From positions 1,798,001 through 1,862,000 of the forward strand of contig OZ245934.1 of the NCBI GenBank assembly GCA_965230005.1: DNA of 64,000 nucleotides, in the 5' to 3' direction. Below the pieces are notes generated by a model. The model had not been told where the DNA came from. It was given only the letters and a program-made list of their open reading frames with translations, and searched no databases. The position numbers and the translations under genes are program-made. Of the stretch, positions 1 to 8,730 are shown in pieces (the stretch's first letter is position 1; every line of letters starts with the position of its first letter). This DNA comes from SZUA-309 sp965230005. GTDB taxonomy: Bacteria > Pseudomonadota > Gammaproteobacteria > Pseudomonadales > Azotimanducaceae.

Positions 1-462
1 GCTCCGCCAGAGCGGCACTTCGAGCACTTTCATGCCGTCCAGGAGCACCACCTGGCCTGCGCCGTAGCGGTCACCGACCTGGAGGCCCTCGCCAAGCGGA
101 AGCTTCACATGATCAACCGCATCAGGGCCGATGAACGCGAGAAACAGCGTGCCGAGAAAGAAGCTCGCGATGGCATACATAGTGAAGGGTTTGACGGCCC
201 AGTTGATGAACAACGTCAGTCCCACTGGGCGGATGGCCTTGCCCGCTTTCACCACCTCATGGAAATCGATCTTCACCATGATGGGATACATCATGAAAAA
301 CAGGCACACGGCGATGGGGATGGAAACGACGGGCGCGCCATCCACGGTGATCGCCATGGCGTCGAGGCTTTCGGCCACCCCCGGCGCAAGGCGCCCAAGC
401 AGAATGCCGGCGCCGATACACAGGGCCACCCAGACCGTGAGATACCGTTCGAAGAAGCTCAG
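1..462 (-). CDS. ACR3-family arsenite efflux carrier, N-terminal part (runs off window)
   Basis: The frame reads on the minus strand from 462 to the window edge (154 codons, no stop). It begins LSFFERYLTVWVALCIGAG, followed by hydrophobic segments around residues 8-28, 48-66 and 78-105, and contains GLTLFINWAVKPF, a motif I know from ACR3 transporters, which export arsenite using the proton gradient. Between the upstream in-frame TGA (about 477) and the first ATG, inside a conserved region near codon 40, there is no ATG, GTG or TTG. A GGAGGG Shine-Dalgarno (468-473) sits 5 nt before a CTG at 460-462 that aligns with the usual family start, so CTG is the probable initiator. The C-terminal part lies outside the window. 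Family call is firm; the start is inferred. Confidence 0.8.
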   Translation of the reverse strand, partial: MSFFERYLTVWVALCIGAGILLGRLAPGVAESLDAMAITVDGAPVVSIPIAVCLFFMMYPIMVKIDFHEVVKAGKAIRPVGLTLFINWAVKPFTMYAIASFFLGTLFLAFIGPDAVDHVKLPLGEGLQVGDRYGAGQVVLLDGMKVLEVPLWRS

Positions 463-502
463 GATCGCCCTCCGCAGTCAGCGTATCAGTGAAACGAGAG
501 CG

Positions 503-925
503 TCAATCAACGCCGAGGGCTATTCGTGCGCCTTTGATGGCACCGGCGTAGATGCCGGTCGCCACGTTAATGGCCTGTTCTTCGGGCACACCCCGCGGCT
601 CGAAGGTGCCCGTCCAGTTAACGGTGCAGGTGCCGTCCCCGTTGTCACCGATTTCCACAGCGGCCGAGTAGTTACTGAAAGGCAGCGGTGAGTCTTCGTT
701 GATGATCGAGTAGCTGAAGCTGCGGGACGCCGGATCATGGGTATCGAGACGTTCGACCACGTTGGCGCCGCCCATAGTGATGGTTCGGATCATGCCGACC
801 CCCTCTCCCTCGAAGGCGACGGCCTCAATGGCACCCCCGGCTTTGATCCCGGCAAAATCGCCGAGCTGCTCCCAGACTGCGTCCGCGCTGGCGGACACCG
901 TTTTCACAACCTTGGCTTCGCTCAT
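503..925 (-). CDS. SRPBCC (START/Bet v1-like) family protein
   Basis: A 140-residue cytosolic protein starting MSEAKVVKTVSASADAVWEQLGDF, the usual opening of polyketide-cyclase/Bet v1-like SRPBCC proteins. These form a helix-grip fold with a hydrophobic cavity for small ligands. The later GDGTCTVNWTGTFEPRG segment fits the central sheet. The ATG at 925 is preferred over an in-frame ATG at 943 because a GAGGGG Shine-Dalgarno lies about 5 nt upstream of it. It is followed on the same strand by the arsenite carrier, with about 40 nt between, so the two could be co-transcribed. The ligand cannot be told from sequence. Confidence 0.8.
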   Translation of the reverse strand: MSEAKVVKTVSASADAVWEQLGDFAGIKAGGAIEAVAFEGEGVGMIRTITMGGANVVERLDTHDPASRSFSYSIINEDSPLPFSNYSAAVEIGDNGDGTCTVNWTGTFEPRGVPEEQAINVATGIYAGAIKGARIALGVD

Positions 926-1008
926 GGTTTCCCCTCTCCCCATCTATGCTGCAATGGCCCAGTGTAGAAGCTCCGGGCGCTGGCGTCTTGTTCCCGAGGC
1001 TCGCGTGA

Positions 1009-1584
1009 TCAGGCCACCGCAGCGCGCAGATCGTTGGCAAGCGCTTCGGCAAGCGCCGCATCGTCAAGCACTGCCTGAGCAGCCTCGAAGCGCACGTCGC
1101 GGAGCCCCACGAACGCCAGCACGTGACGCAGATAGGGCGTCGAGAAGTCTGCCGCGCTGCCTACCTGCGTGCCGCCGGAACTGACAAGCACACGAACAGG
1201 CTTGTCTGTCAGGAGACCCACCGGTCCTTCGGCGGAATAGGTAAAGGTCAGACCCGCCCGAGCCAGATGGTCGATCCAGTTCTTGAGGCGCGCCGGGGTG
1301 CCAAAGTTGTAGATAGGAGCGCCGATCAGCAGCGCATCGGCGCCCTCCACTTCCGCGACGAGACTGTCGGAAAGCTCGAGGTGCTGGCGCTGTTCGTCGC
1401 TGCGCGCGGCATCCGGTGTGAAGTTTGCTCCAATCCAGGATTCATCGAAGTGCGGCAGCGGCGCCGCACCGAGATCCCGATGCACGAGCTCAATGCCCTC
1501 CAGCGCGCCCAGCACCTGATCGACGGCTTTGCGGCTCAGGGAACCTTCAGACCGCGGACTGCAGTCTATACGTAACAGTTTCAT
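1009..1584 (-). CDS. azoR: FMN-dependent NADH:azoreductase (AzoR/AcpD family)
   Basis: A 191-residue flavodoxin-fold quinone/azo reductase of typical family length. It opens MKLLRIDCSPRSEGSLSR (phosphate-binding loop for FMN). It also carries GAPIYNFGTPARLKNWIDHL, the conserved FMN-contact and dimer segment, and VLVSSGGTQVG before the C-terminal helix. Such enzymes reduce quinones and azo dyes with NADH in the cytoplasm and serve quinone detoxification. It is transcribed alone on the minus strand. A long perfect inverted repeat (1590-1625) lies directly before its start codon and probably controls it. Confidence 0.92.
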   Translation of the reverse strand: MKLLRIDCSPRSEGSLSRKAVDQVLGALEGIELVHRDLGAAPLPHFDESWIGANFTPDAARSDEQRQHLELSDSLVAEVEGADALLIGAPIYNFGTPARLKNWIDHLARAGLTFTYSAEGPVGLLTDKPVRVLVSSGGTQVGSAADFSTPYLRHVLAFVGLRDVRFEAAQAVLDDAALAEALANDLRAAVA

Positions 1585-1589
1585 GGGTT

Positions 1590-1625
1590 ATGTCCGTTAG
1601 GCTCAAGCCTCAGCCTAACGGACAT
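1590..1625. promoter_or_regulatory. Perfect 14-bp inverted repeat upstream of azoR
   Basis: ATGTCCGTTAGGCT (1590-1603) and AGCCTAACGGACAT (1612-1625) are perfect reverse complements separated by 8 nt. The element lies 5 nt before the azoR ATG and about 24 nt after the stop of the next upstream gene. No T-run follows on either strand, so an operator is more likely than an intrinsic terminator. No regulator gene lies next to it. Confidence 0.55.
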
Positions 1626-1648
1626 GCCGTCAAGGTAAAGTCGTCGGC

Positions 1649-2530
1649 TCAGATCTCAAAGCAGCTTTCGACAGCAGACTGGTTGCCGGGCTTCGACTCG
1701 ATGATCTCGCCCTCGTCGCCCTCAAACTCCCCGGTCTCGACCCTGACGATGATCTCGAACTTGATTTCCTCGACCGCCACCTCCATGCCGGTATCTTCGT
1801 CTTCAACCATGAGCCCTTCCGCCAGCTCAACGAACGCCTCAGGCACCGTCCATTCAGTAACATCCGGAGGGACAAGAGCCGTCGTCTTGTAGTCCGTGTC
1901 ATCGATCTCGACCACGAACTCATAGTAGATCACGCTGTTATCGCCAAGCGGTGCGTCCGTGTCAAAACCCAGCGAAACGTGCGTTCGGGTAACCGGATCC
2001 CAATCGATAACGACATCATCCACATCGCCAGGGTCCCAGCACTCGTCGCCCGCAGGGGCGATTTCCTCACCGACACTGAACACCACGGGCGCTGCCGGAA
2101 TTCGGTGCGACAGGAAAACCTCCCCCTCGATCTCTTCGTTATCCAGGGTCTTTCCCTCCCATTCGTATTCACCTTCGGGGAAGCGCGAGAAGAAAACCGC
2201 AGGATCGAGGGGGTCTTCGCACTCAGCGTCGGAAGGAAAGCAGGGTTCGGCGCTTTCAAAAAACAGCTCCGTCAGACCCTGACGCCTGAGCTTCGATCTC
2301 GTCATGACTCGCAGGATCTTGCGATCGTCGGGCCCCTCAATCGCAACCCGCTTCCAGGCGTCACCATCGATCTCGCCGTGGATACCAAGATCGCCATCGG
2401 TATCGTTCAGCTCGAAGTAAAGATATGCCTGATCGAATTCGAGTTCGTCATCATCATCATCGGCAGCTACGAGCACTGGAGCGCTGATCGCTGCCATCAA
2501 CAAAACAATTGGTAATGCCTTGATTGTCAT
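1649..2530 (-). CDS. Secreted acidic protein of unknown function
   Basis: A 293-residue protein with a clear signal peptide (MTIKALPIVLLMAAISAPVL, cleavage around VAA). The mature protein starts with a run of Asp and is strongly acidic throughout, with repeated DDVV, EIDD and EGDEGE stretches. Four Cys (in EPCFPSDAEC, GDEC and the C-terminal ESCFEI) could form disulfides. The chosen ATG (2530) has AAGGA about 8 nt upstream; an earlier ATG at 2581 would place the signal peptide internally. No family recognised. It lies downstream of the FecI/FecR/receptor operon with a 238-nt gap, so a functional link is possible but unproven. Confidence 0.7.
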   Translation of the reverse strand: MTIKALPIVLLMAAISAPVLVAADDDDDELEFDQAYLYFELNDTDGDLGIHGEIDGDAWKRVAIEGPDDRKILRVMTRSKLRRQGLTELFFESAEPCFPSDAECEDPLDPAVFFSRFPEGEYEWEGKTLDNEEIEGEVFLSHRIPAAPVVFSVGEEIAPAGDECWDPGDVDDVVIDWDPVTRTHVSLGFDTDAPLGDNSVIYYEFVVEIDDTDYKTTALVPPDVTEWTVPEAFVELAEGLMVEDEDTGMEVAVEEIKFEIIVRVETGEFEGDEGEIIESKPGNQSAVESCFEI

Positions 2531-2768
2531 TCCATATTCCTTCCGCAGATTCGTTACCTGGCCCATCAAGCGGCACGCCACAGCCGCAGCGGTGATTCCG
2601 TTGCTGGGTCAGTCCTTAGTGCATCAACACATTCGTCACGGAGAATCCTGACGATGCGCTGTCGTTAGACATTTCCAGTCACGAAAACCAATCGATGGTT
2701 AACACGGGGAAATCAGGTGCATCTGCCAGACCGTTTCTCATGCGCCGTATCAGGCCCAACGGTTGGAG

Positions 2769-5288
2769 TCAGTTGAACGTCCAGCGCACACCAAGGGAGG
2801 GTATGCGTGGCCAGAGTGTCACCGGCTCTCTTGGTAGCAGGTAACCTCCATTTACCTCGTCTTCCTCAACGTCGTATTCGTAGGCACCGACGTTGTCGCG
2901 ATCCAGTGCGTTGGTCAGCTCCAGAAATACCGAGAGTGACTGGTCCTGCCAGCGCCAGGTGCGGCTCACGCGCAGGTCAAGCGAGAAGTAGTTGGGAAGG
3001 CGATCCGCGTTGCGCCGCAGCGACGGCAACTCTCCCTCTCCTACGCTGGGAGGCAACAGGGTGGTCTGCCAACCCGAGTGCCAGAGCAGCGACGCTGAAA
3101 GCGTCCAGGGCCCGGGCTCCCAGGCGAGACCGGTGGACAGCGTGTGCCGCTGATCCCAGCCGCGGCTGACCCAGCGTCCGTCGATCTCATCTTCCGCGTA
3201 CGCATAGGTGTAACCAAGCCAGCCGTTGAGCCAGGTACTCGGCTGATAGGCCAGAGACAGCTCCACACCTTTTGCTCGAGCCGAGTCCGGCACCACAGGT
3301 ATCCGATCGGAAGCAATTTCCGGCATCAACACCAGTGAGTTGAACAGATTTTCGAAGCGCCGCTTCGGCTGGCGGAAGCGCTTGTAGAACCCTTCCATCC
3401 GGAGACTCAGGCCCGAGTCCATGAACTGATGCTGCAGGCCGGCGATCAGGTGGTCGGCACGCTGCACGCTCTGGTAGCGATCAATGCCGTCTGCCGCCTG
3501 CAGCTCGTGTATCTGCTCCGCCTGAAAGAACCGGCCGGCGGACAGCCTGAGTTCCGTGTTGTTGCCCACTTGAAACAACGCGCTGAACCGCGGGCTCGTC
3601 TGCTGCTCGAACTGCTCACCATAGTCCTGATAATCCCAGCGCACTCCAGCCTCCAACGAAAGCCACTGGTTTGGCGCCATCCGCAATGAGCCATAGAGAC
3701 CGCCGCTGGTTCCCCTGGGGCTTCGTTGTACTCGCCTGACTTCCACCGGCGGCAGCCCGATCAGATCTCCCAGCACGCCTCGCTGGATCGTGGCGAACGT
3801 GTTGTAGCTACCCTCCTGATAGTTCAGCCGTCCGCCGAGCTCGAGGTCTACTGTATCCGTCAGGCGCAGGCGCTGACGATGGCCCAGGTGCCAGAGCTTG
3901 AACCAGCGTTGATCCCGGAACTCCGAGTCACCCTCCTCCAGATCGTCATCCCGAATGAAGCCGTCGCGTTCGTTGGTGATGTCGCCGTAAGAAAACACCG
4001 TGCTGGAGTCCATGCGGTCATTCCACTGACGGTGCAACTGAACCCATGCATAGAGATTCCGATACACCGAGTGGCCGAGCTCACCGTCCCCATCATCCAG
4101 GTCTTTCAACTCGACGTCGTTGTCATAAAAGATGAATCCTGTTTCGAGCTCCGTGGCCGGATTCAGATCAAAGCTGAAGCTTCCGAAATAGTCCGAGTAC
4201 TCGGGGCTGCCGGTCTCTGGTTCCAGCACGTCGAGCACCAGATCCAGATTGCCTCGACGCGCCGAAAGGGCCCACCGGCCACGCCCGTCGGCGGCCGTTC
4301 CCACTACCGCAGCTGAGGTCGTGAGAAAGCTGACCATGATATCGACACCTAATTCGTCGATGTCCTCAGCCGGCTTGATGTCCATGACACCGCTCATCCT
4401 GTCGCCGTAACGAGCGGGGAACCCGCCCGTGTAAACGTCGACAGACTGGATCACGCTAGGATTGAAACCGGAAAAAACGCTCTGAAAGTCCTTCAGATGA
4501 AAGGGCTCGAGCAGCTCGATATCGTTGAACAGGACCAGAGTTTCATCCTGCAGTCCCCCGCGAACGTAGGGGCGGGCAGAAAGTCCGATAGAGGCCATGC
4601 CGGGCAGGTGGTTCGAAATCCTGAGGGCATCATCTCCAAACTCCGGGATCTTCTCGAAATCCTGAGCGGTGAGCGTGTGAACCGACGCGCCCTCCGAGCG
4701 GCGAAGGGCGTAGCGGCTCGAAACTACGACCACTTCCTCCATCTGACGCGCTTCTTCGAGCGCGATATCGAGGCGGGCGTCAAGCTGCTCTGCCGTAACC
4801 ATTTCTCTTGGCTGATAGCCTTCCCGGCTGAGCTGGAGCGGGCCTGAGCCGACCGCTAGCTGAAACACGCCTGCCTCATCCGTGTATGCAACCTTGCCAG
4901 CGATCTCGACTCGCACGCCCGCGAGCGGTTCGCCGGTTTCAGCATCAGTCACTCTGCCCCTGATCGGCTCAATCGCCTCCACGGGCTTTTCAGCAGGCAG
5001 AACATACCAGGTGATAACGCCAGCTCCGTTCTCGGCTGGATCCAGCACCAGCCCGACACTTTCGAGCGCATGTTCAAGGGGGGGTATCGTCAACGGCGCA
5101 TCCAGATCAAAAAGTACCCGCACGTTGCGACCGACGAGATCATTCGAGTACACAAAACGGTAGCCGCCAGCCTCATAGGCCCGCAGTACGTCTATCACTC
5201 CGTGCAGGGTCGGCTCTGCGGCCGCGCTCGCAAGCTGGCAGCCGAACAGTCCGACGAGGAGCAGATGTTTCAATCGGTCTCCGGTCAT
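2769..5288 (-). CDS. TonB-dependent outer-membrane receptor with STN signalling domain (FecA-type transducer)
   Basis: An 839-residue outer-membrane protein. A signal peptide of about 25 residues precedes an STN domain (about 30-105). Next comes a carboxypeptidase-regulatory-like beta domain (about 107-175, with RGRVTDAETGEPLAGVRVEI). A plug with YVRGGLQDETLVLFNDIELLE follows, then a 22-strand-type barrel ending VRWTFN. The STN domain indicates that substrate binding is signalled to the inner-membrane anti-sigma factor encoded upstream. Its ATG directly follows the FecR stop, so the two are translationally coupled. The regulatory-like domain is unusual for FecA and recalls SusC-type receptors. 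The substrate is unknown: siderophore, vitamin, glycan or other. Confidence 0.88.
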   Translation of the reverse strand: MTGDRLKHLLLVGLFGCQLASAAAEPTLHGVIDVLRAYEAGGYRFVYSNDLVGRNVRVLFDLDAPLTIPPLEHALESVGLVLDPAENGAGVITWYVLPAEKPVEAIEPIRGRVTDAETGEPLAGVRVEIAGKVAYTDEAGVFQLAVGSGPLQLSREGYQPREMVTAEQLDARLDIALEEARQMEEVVVVSSRYALRRSEGASVHTLTAQDFEKIPEFGDDALRISNHLPGMASIGLSARPYVRGGLQDETLVLFNDIELLEPFHLKDFQSVFSGFNPSVIQSVDVYTGGFPARYGDRMSGVMDIKPAEDIDELGVDIMVSFLTTSAAVVGTAADGRGRWALSARRGNLDLVLDVLEPETGSPEYSDYFGSFSFDLNPATELETGFIFYDNDVELKDLDDGDGELGHSVYRNLYAWVQLHRQWNDRMDSSTVFSYGDITNERDGFIRDDDLEEGDSEFRDQRWFKLWHLGHRQRLRLTDTVDLELGGRLNYQEGSYNTFATIQRGVLGDLIGLPPVEVRRVQRSPRGTSGGLYGSLRMAPNQWLSLEAGVRWDYQDYGEQFEQQTSPRFSALFQVGNNTELRLSAGRFFQAEQIHELQAADGIDRYQSVQRADHLIAGLQHQFMDSGLSLRMEGFYKRFRQPKRRFENLFNSLVLMPEIASDRIPVVPDSARAKGVELSLAYQPSTWLNGWLGYTYAYAEDEIDGRWVSRGWDQRHTLSTGLAWEPGPWTLSASLLWHSGWQTTLLPPSVGEGELPSLRRNADRLPNYFSLDLRVSRTWRWQDQSLSVFLELTNALDRDNVGAYEYDVEEDEVNGGYLLPREPVTLWPRIPSLGVRWTFN

Positions 5289-6299
5289 CTAGCGTGATCT
5301 GTCATCGGCCTCCTTGAGACCGACAACGATCTCGTACTCCTCTCCAGGCAAGGTAGTAAAAGGCGTTCCGGCTAGCACCCGATGCAGGGTGGCCGGATCG
5401 GCGTCCACTTCTCCGCGCCCGCCCAGGGTTCTGAGAGAAGCCTGCTGGGCAACCAGCGGAGAGTGGAATCGGAGTGCGTACCCGGCTTCGCGGGCATGCC
5501 ACTCCAGGTATTCGCGGAGGGTACGCCCCTGTACCGCAAACAGTGGACGCGCCTGGCTGATCCAAGCCCACCGGGGCGCGTTGGGCGTCACCGCGGATCG
5601 GGATACCAGGGACAGTCCACTGAACTCCAGCACCTCACCCGCGTCGGGCGCCGCGCTGGATCGAATCGACCGATCCCACAGGCTGACATCCACCGTGCCT
5701 TCTCTCGTTGCAACCTCCAGAGACTCGCCCTCGACCAGCACCTCGAACTGAGTGCCGACATCGCGGATGGAAGCGTTCGGCGTCACGACGGTGATCGGCG
5801 AACCTCCCCGTGAATCGAGAAAGATCCGACCGGCATGCAGCCAGACTTCAGACGGTCCGCGCAGCGTCAGTCTGGCGTTGTGATCCATCCTCAGGGTGCG
5901 TTCTTCTTTGAGATCGATGAGCAGCCGGCCGCTGCCGGAGGTGCGGACGATGGCACCCGCCGCGATCCGATTACCCGGTTCATCGGATCCCCTGACCGTG
6001 TACCCGCCAGTCGCGAAGGTAATTTCGCCCGCAACGTCTGTGTTGCTCGCGGGCAGCATCAAAACACCCGCCAGAGCCGTGACCACCAGCAAGGCGGCGA
6101 GCGGAATGAGGTGTTTGAACGCCTGGCGACTCCGCTGTTCTGATTCAGGATCCGGAAGATCGGCGACTGCCGCCATCGTCGCGGCTCGCACCCGATCTTC
6201 CAGCGCTGCAGGAGGCTGCAGTCGTGGTCCGGATAAGAGCAGCAGCTTGCGGATATCTTCATCCTGGGGGTCGATGGGCTCTACTTTCTTTTCCGTCAT
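5289..6299 (-). CDS. FecR-type anti-sigma factor
   Basis: A 336-residue single-pass membrane protein. It has a cytosolic N-terminal region (1-60), a TM segment at about 64-82 (LIPLAALLVVTALAGVLML) and a periplasmic FecR domain at about 105-200 (WLHAGRIFLDSRGGSPITVVTPNASIRDVGTQF, written here only to locate it). The C-terminal region (about 255-330, LREYLEWHAREAGYALRF) resembles the STN fold of the receptor, which suggests like-to-like pairing during signalling. It overlaps the upstream sigma-factor gene by ATGA and abuts the receptor gene downstream. In this family the protein holds the sigma factor until the loaded receptor signals. Confidence 0.9.
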   Translation of the reverse strand: MTEKKVEPIDPQDEDIRKLLLLSGPRLQPPAALEDRVRAATMAAVADLPDPESEQRSRQAFKHLIPLAALLVVTALAGVLMLPASNTDVAGEITFATGGYTVRGSDEPGNRIAAGAIVRTSGSGRLLIDLKEERTLRMDHNARLTLRGPSEVWLHAGRIFLDSRGGSPITVVTPNASIRDVGTQFEVLVEGESLEVATREGTVDVSLWDRSIRSSAAPDAGEVLEFSGLSLVSRSAVTPNAPRWAWISQARPLFAVQGRTLREYLEWHAREAGYALRFHSPLVAQQASLRTLGGRGEVDADPATLHRVLAGTPFTTLPGEEYEIVVGLKEADDRSR

Positions 6300-6877
6300 C
6301 TGGAGGCCTCATGCTCCATTCGCAGATCGGCGAATCCCTTGCGGAAAGCACCTCTGGCTCTCGCAAGCAGCGACTGAACGGCGACGACGCCGTCGCCGAA
6401 TCGTTCCGCTATCTCTTCCACAGAAAGTCCCTCGAGGTACTTCCACTCCAGCGCTTTCCCGTACCTGTCCGGCAGACTGTCGAGTGTGAGCTGTACCAGC
6501 TGCTCGAGCGCCAGGCGCTCCGAATCTTCCAGTCCGCCGGTGCTCAAGCTCTCCAGCGCCGCGCGGATTTGCGGGTCATCGTCCAGGCTGATCAGCGGTG
6601 CTTCCCTCCGCCCGCGCCGCTTGTAGTAGTCACTGATCTCATTGCGGCCAATCTGGCAAAGCCAGGTAAACAGGGACGCCTCACCCCGATAGCCGTGAAT
6701 GCTCCGCACCGCCTTGATCATGGCTTCCTGCACGATGTCCTCACAGGCTGCCTCGTCATCGACCCGCCTCGCCACGAACCGGTACAACCGGGCAAAGTAG
6801 GTATCAAAGAAGCAAGCTGCCGCCGCCTGATCTTTTGCGACCACCAAAGAAGCAAGTTGACGATCTTCGGAATGCAA
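6296..6877 (-). CDS. ECF sigma factor of a cell-surface signalling system
   Basis: A 193-residue sigma-70 family ECF protein. Region 2 (about 25-95) includes FARLYRFVARRVDDEAACEDIVQEAM and SLFTWLCQIGRN. Region 4 (about 130-185) has LPDRYGKALEWKYLEGLSVEEIAERFG, followed by a recognition helix and a basic tail. It is the first gene of the sigma/FecR/TonB-receptor operon, so it presumably directs transcription of the receptor gene when released by the FecR protein. The 175-nt region before it also serves the divergent carotenoid oxygenase gene. Confidence 0.9.
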   Translation of the reverse strand: MHSEDRQLASLVVAKDQAAAACFFDTYFARLYRFVARRVDDEAACEDIVQEAMIKAVRSIHGYRGEASLFTWLCQIGRNEISDYYKRRGRREAPLISLDDDPQIRAALESLSTGGLEDSERLALEQLVQLTLDSLPDRYGKALEWKYLEGLSVEEIAERFGDGVVAVQSLLARARGAFRKGFADLRMEHEASR

Positions 6878-7052
6878 GGCGTGGCTCGTAAATCGACGTT
6901 CTGAGTTAGACCCCTTTTTCTGTGCTAATCAATCGGAAGCTGTAAGTCCTGAAACCACCTCGAAGCAGGCAGCTCGCCGCACATGTTGACACCAGCAAGA
7001 TTATCTCCGACTATGCTGGTCTCGTCAGGGAATGCACCAGAGGGACCAAGGC

Positions 7053-8435
7053 ATGTCGGAAGCACCAGCGCAGTCGTTCGAAAACCCCTATCTCGCAGGC
7101 AACTTCGGCCCGGTTTCAGAAGAAATCACCGCGACGGATCTACCCGTGGAGGGTGAGCTGCCGAAGGAGTTGAACGGCCGCTATCTCAGGAACGGCCCGA
7201 ACCCTTTCGACCAGGTCGATGCGACTCACCATCACTGGTTCACCGGTGCCGGGATGGTTCACGGATTGCGACTGCAGGAAGGCAAAGCGCTCTGGTATCG
7301 CAACCGCTACGTCGGCTCCAGGGATCTCAGCGCTTTTCGCGGGCAACCCGATATACCCGGCCCGAACTGGAATGATTCCAGCGGCGGCCCGAACACGAAT
7401 GTCGGCGGCTTCGCTGGGAAAACCTGGGCCATGGTGGAAGCCGGTGGATGCCCGGTGGAGCTGACCTACGACCTCGAGACCGTTGGTCGCAATGACTTCG
7501 AAGGCACCCTCCCCGGCGCCTTCACCGCACATCCGAAAGTCGACCCGCTCAGCCGCGAGATGCACGCCATGGTTTACGCCTGGCCGTACTGGGCAGACTA
7601 CGTGCAGTACGTTGTGGTGGGCACCGACGGTCGCGTGCGGAAAACCGTCGATGTACCGGTGCCGGGCATGACGATGATGCACGACATGTCGCTGACGCAG
7701 AAATACGTCGTGATCTACGACCAGCCGGTGCTCGTGGATTTCGGCATGCTGGAGAACTACAACTTCCCCTTCCGCTGGAACGCCGACTACGGCAACCGGA
7801 TCGGTCTGCTGCCTCGGGACGGCAGCGCCGAAGACGTCGTCTGGATTGACGTGCCCATGGGCTACTGCTTCCACCCCATGAACGCCTTCGACAACGAGGA
7901 CGGCAGCGTCACGGTTGATCTGTGCACCTACGAGAAGATGTTCGATACGGACCTGCTCGGACCCTTCGGCGATTCCATGGCGAAGCTCGAGCGCTGGGTG
8001 CTGAATCCGGCAACGCGCACGGTAAATGCGCAGCTCGTGGACGAACGGCCGAACGAATTCCCGCGTCACGCTCACGCCGTCGGCACCCAGGCTTACCGCT
8101 ACGGCTACTGCGCCTCTCCGAACGTCGATCCCAGCGCCGGCTGGCCAACGCTGAAGCACGACATGGAAAGCGGTGAACGTTGGACCTTCGACCACGGCCC
8201 TGGCCGTGCTGCCGGTGAACCGGTGTTTGTACCGAAAGCAGGCGGCAGCGCTGAAGACGCCGGCTACCTCGTGACCTTTGTCCACGATCTCGGCAAAGGC
8301 TCTGCGGAGTTTGTGGTGATGGATGCGGAAGACTTCGACCGCGGCTACGTAGCCCGGGTGGCACTGCCGCAGCGCATTCCCTACGGCTTCCACGGCAACT
8401 GGGTCAGCGATCGCAGCGTGCCGCCGCCGGCCTGA
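7053..8435 (+). CDS. Carotenoid oxygenase family (RPE65 / lignostilbene dioxygenase-like)
   Basis: A 460-residue Fe(II) dioxygenase of the carotenoid cleavage family, which splits a C=C bond in carotenoids, retinoids or stilbenes. The opening ELNGRYLRNGPNPFD is diagnostic. The four iron-binding His are visible at about H160 (TAHPKVDP), H210 (MMHDMS), H274 (CFHPMNAFD) and H447 (YGFHGNW). No signal peptide. Start taken at 7053 (AGGGA about 9 nt upstream); an ATG at 7032 is in frame. Length and all four ligands suggest an active enzyme. It is followed after 9 nt by a small membrane protein and then by a DUF2855 reductase, which may act on the aldehyde products. Confidence 0.9.
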   Translation: MSEAPAQSFENPYLAGNFGPVSEEITATDLPVEGELPKELNGRYLRNGPNPFDQVDATHHHWFTGAGMVHGLRLQEGKALWYRNRYVGSRDLSAFRGQPDIPGPNWNDSSGGPNTNVGGFAGKTWAMVEAGGCPVELTYDLETVGRNDFEGTLPGAFTAHPKVDPLSREMHAMVYAWPYWADYVQYVVVGTDGRVRKTVDVPVPGMTMMHDMSLTQKYVVIYDQPVLVDFGMLENYNFPFRWNADYGNRIGLLPRDGSAEDVVWIDVPMGYCFHPMNAFDNEDGSVTVDLCTYEKMFDTDLLGPFGDSMAKLERWVLNPATRTVNAQLVDERPNEFPRHAHAVGTQAYRYGYCASPNVDPSAGWPTLKHDMESGERWTFDHGPGRAAGEPVFVPKAGGSAEDAGYLVTFVHDLGKGSAEFVVMDAEDFDRGYVARVALPQRIPYGFHGNWVSDRSVPPPA

Positions 8436-8444
8436 GGAGAGACC

Positions 8445-8633
8445 ATGCTCCGAAAATCGCTACGCTGGTTTCACCTGATCGGGGGCGGCGTCGTGGGCAC
8501 GTACCTCTACTCGCCCTGGTCGGCAAACGACACCTTCACGGCGGTGACCCTGTATCTGGTGGTGCCGTTCCTCGCGGTCTCCGGCATCGCCATGTGGCAG
8601 CAGGCACGGTTGGCCCGCTGGTTCGGCGGCTGA
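8445..8633 (+). CDS. Small two-TM membrane protein
   Basis: A 62-residue protein with two hydrophobic segments (about 9-24 and 31-49), Arg-rich at both ends (MLRKSLRW and ARLARWFGG). A strong GAGGAG Shine-Dalgarno ends the preceding carotenoid oxygenase gene, and the 9-nt gap indicates one operon. No function can be assigned; it may be a membrane partner that brings lipophilic substrate to the oxygenase (speculative). Confidence 0.65.
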   Translation: MLRKSLRWFHLIGGGVVGTYLYSPWSANDTFTAVTLYLVVPFLAVSGIAMWQQARLARWFGG

Positions 8634-8730
8634 AGCCACAGACGACCGGGCTGTTACCGGCAGCCTGACCGACTTGGGCGCAGTCGCGTCCTTGCGTAAG
8701 CTGCCCAGTTCTTCCCAAACGGACCGAGCC

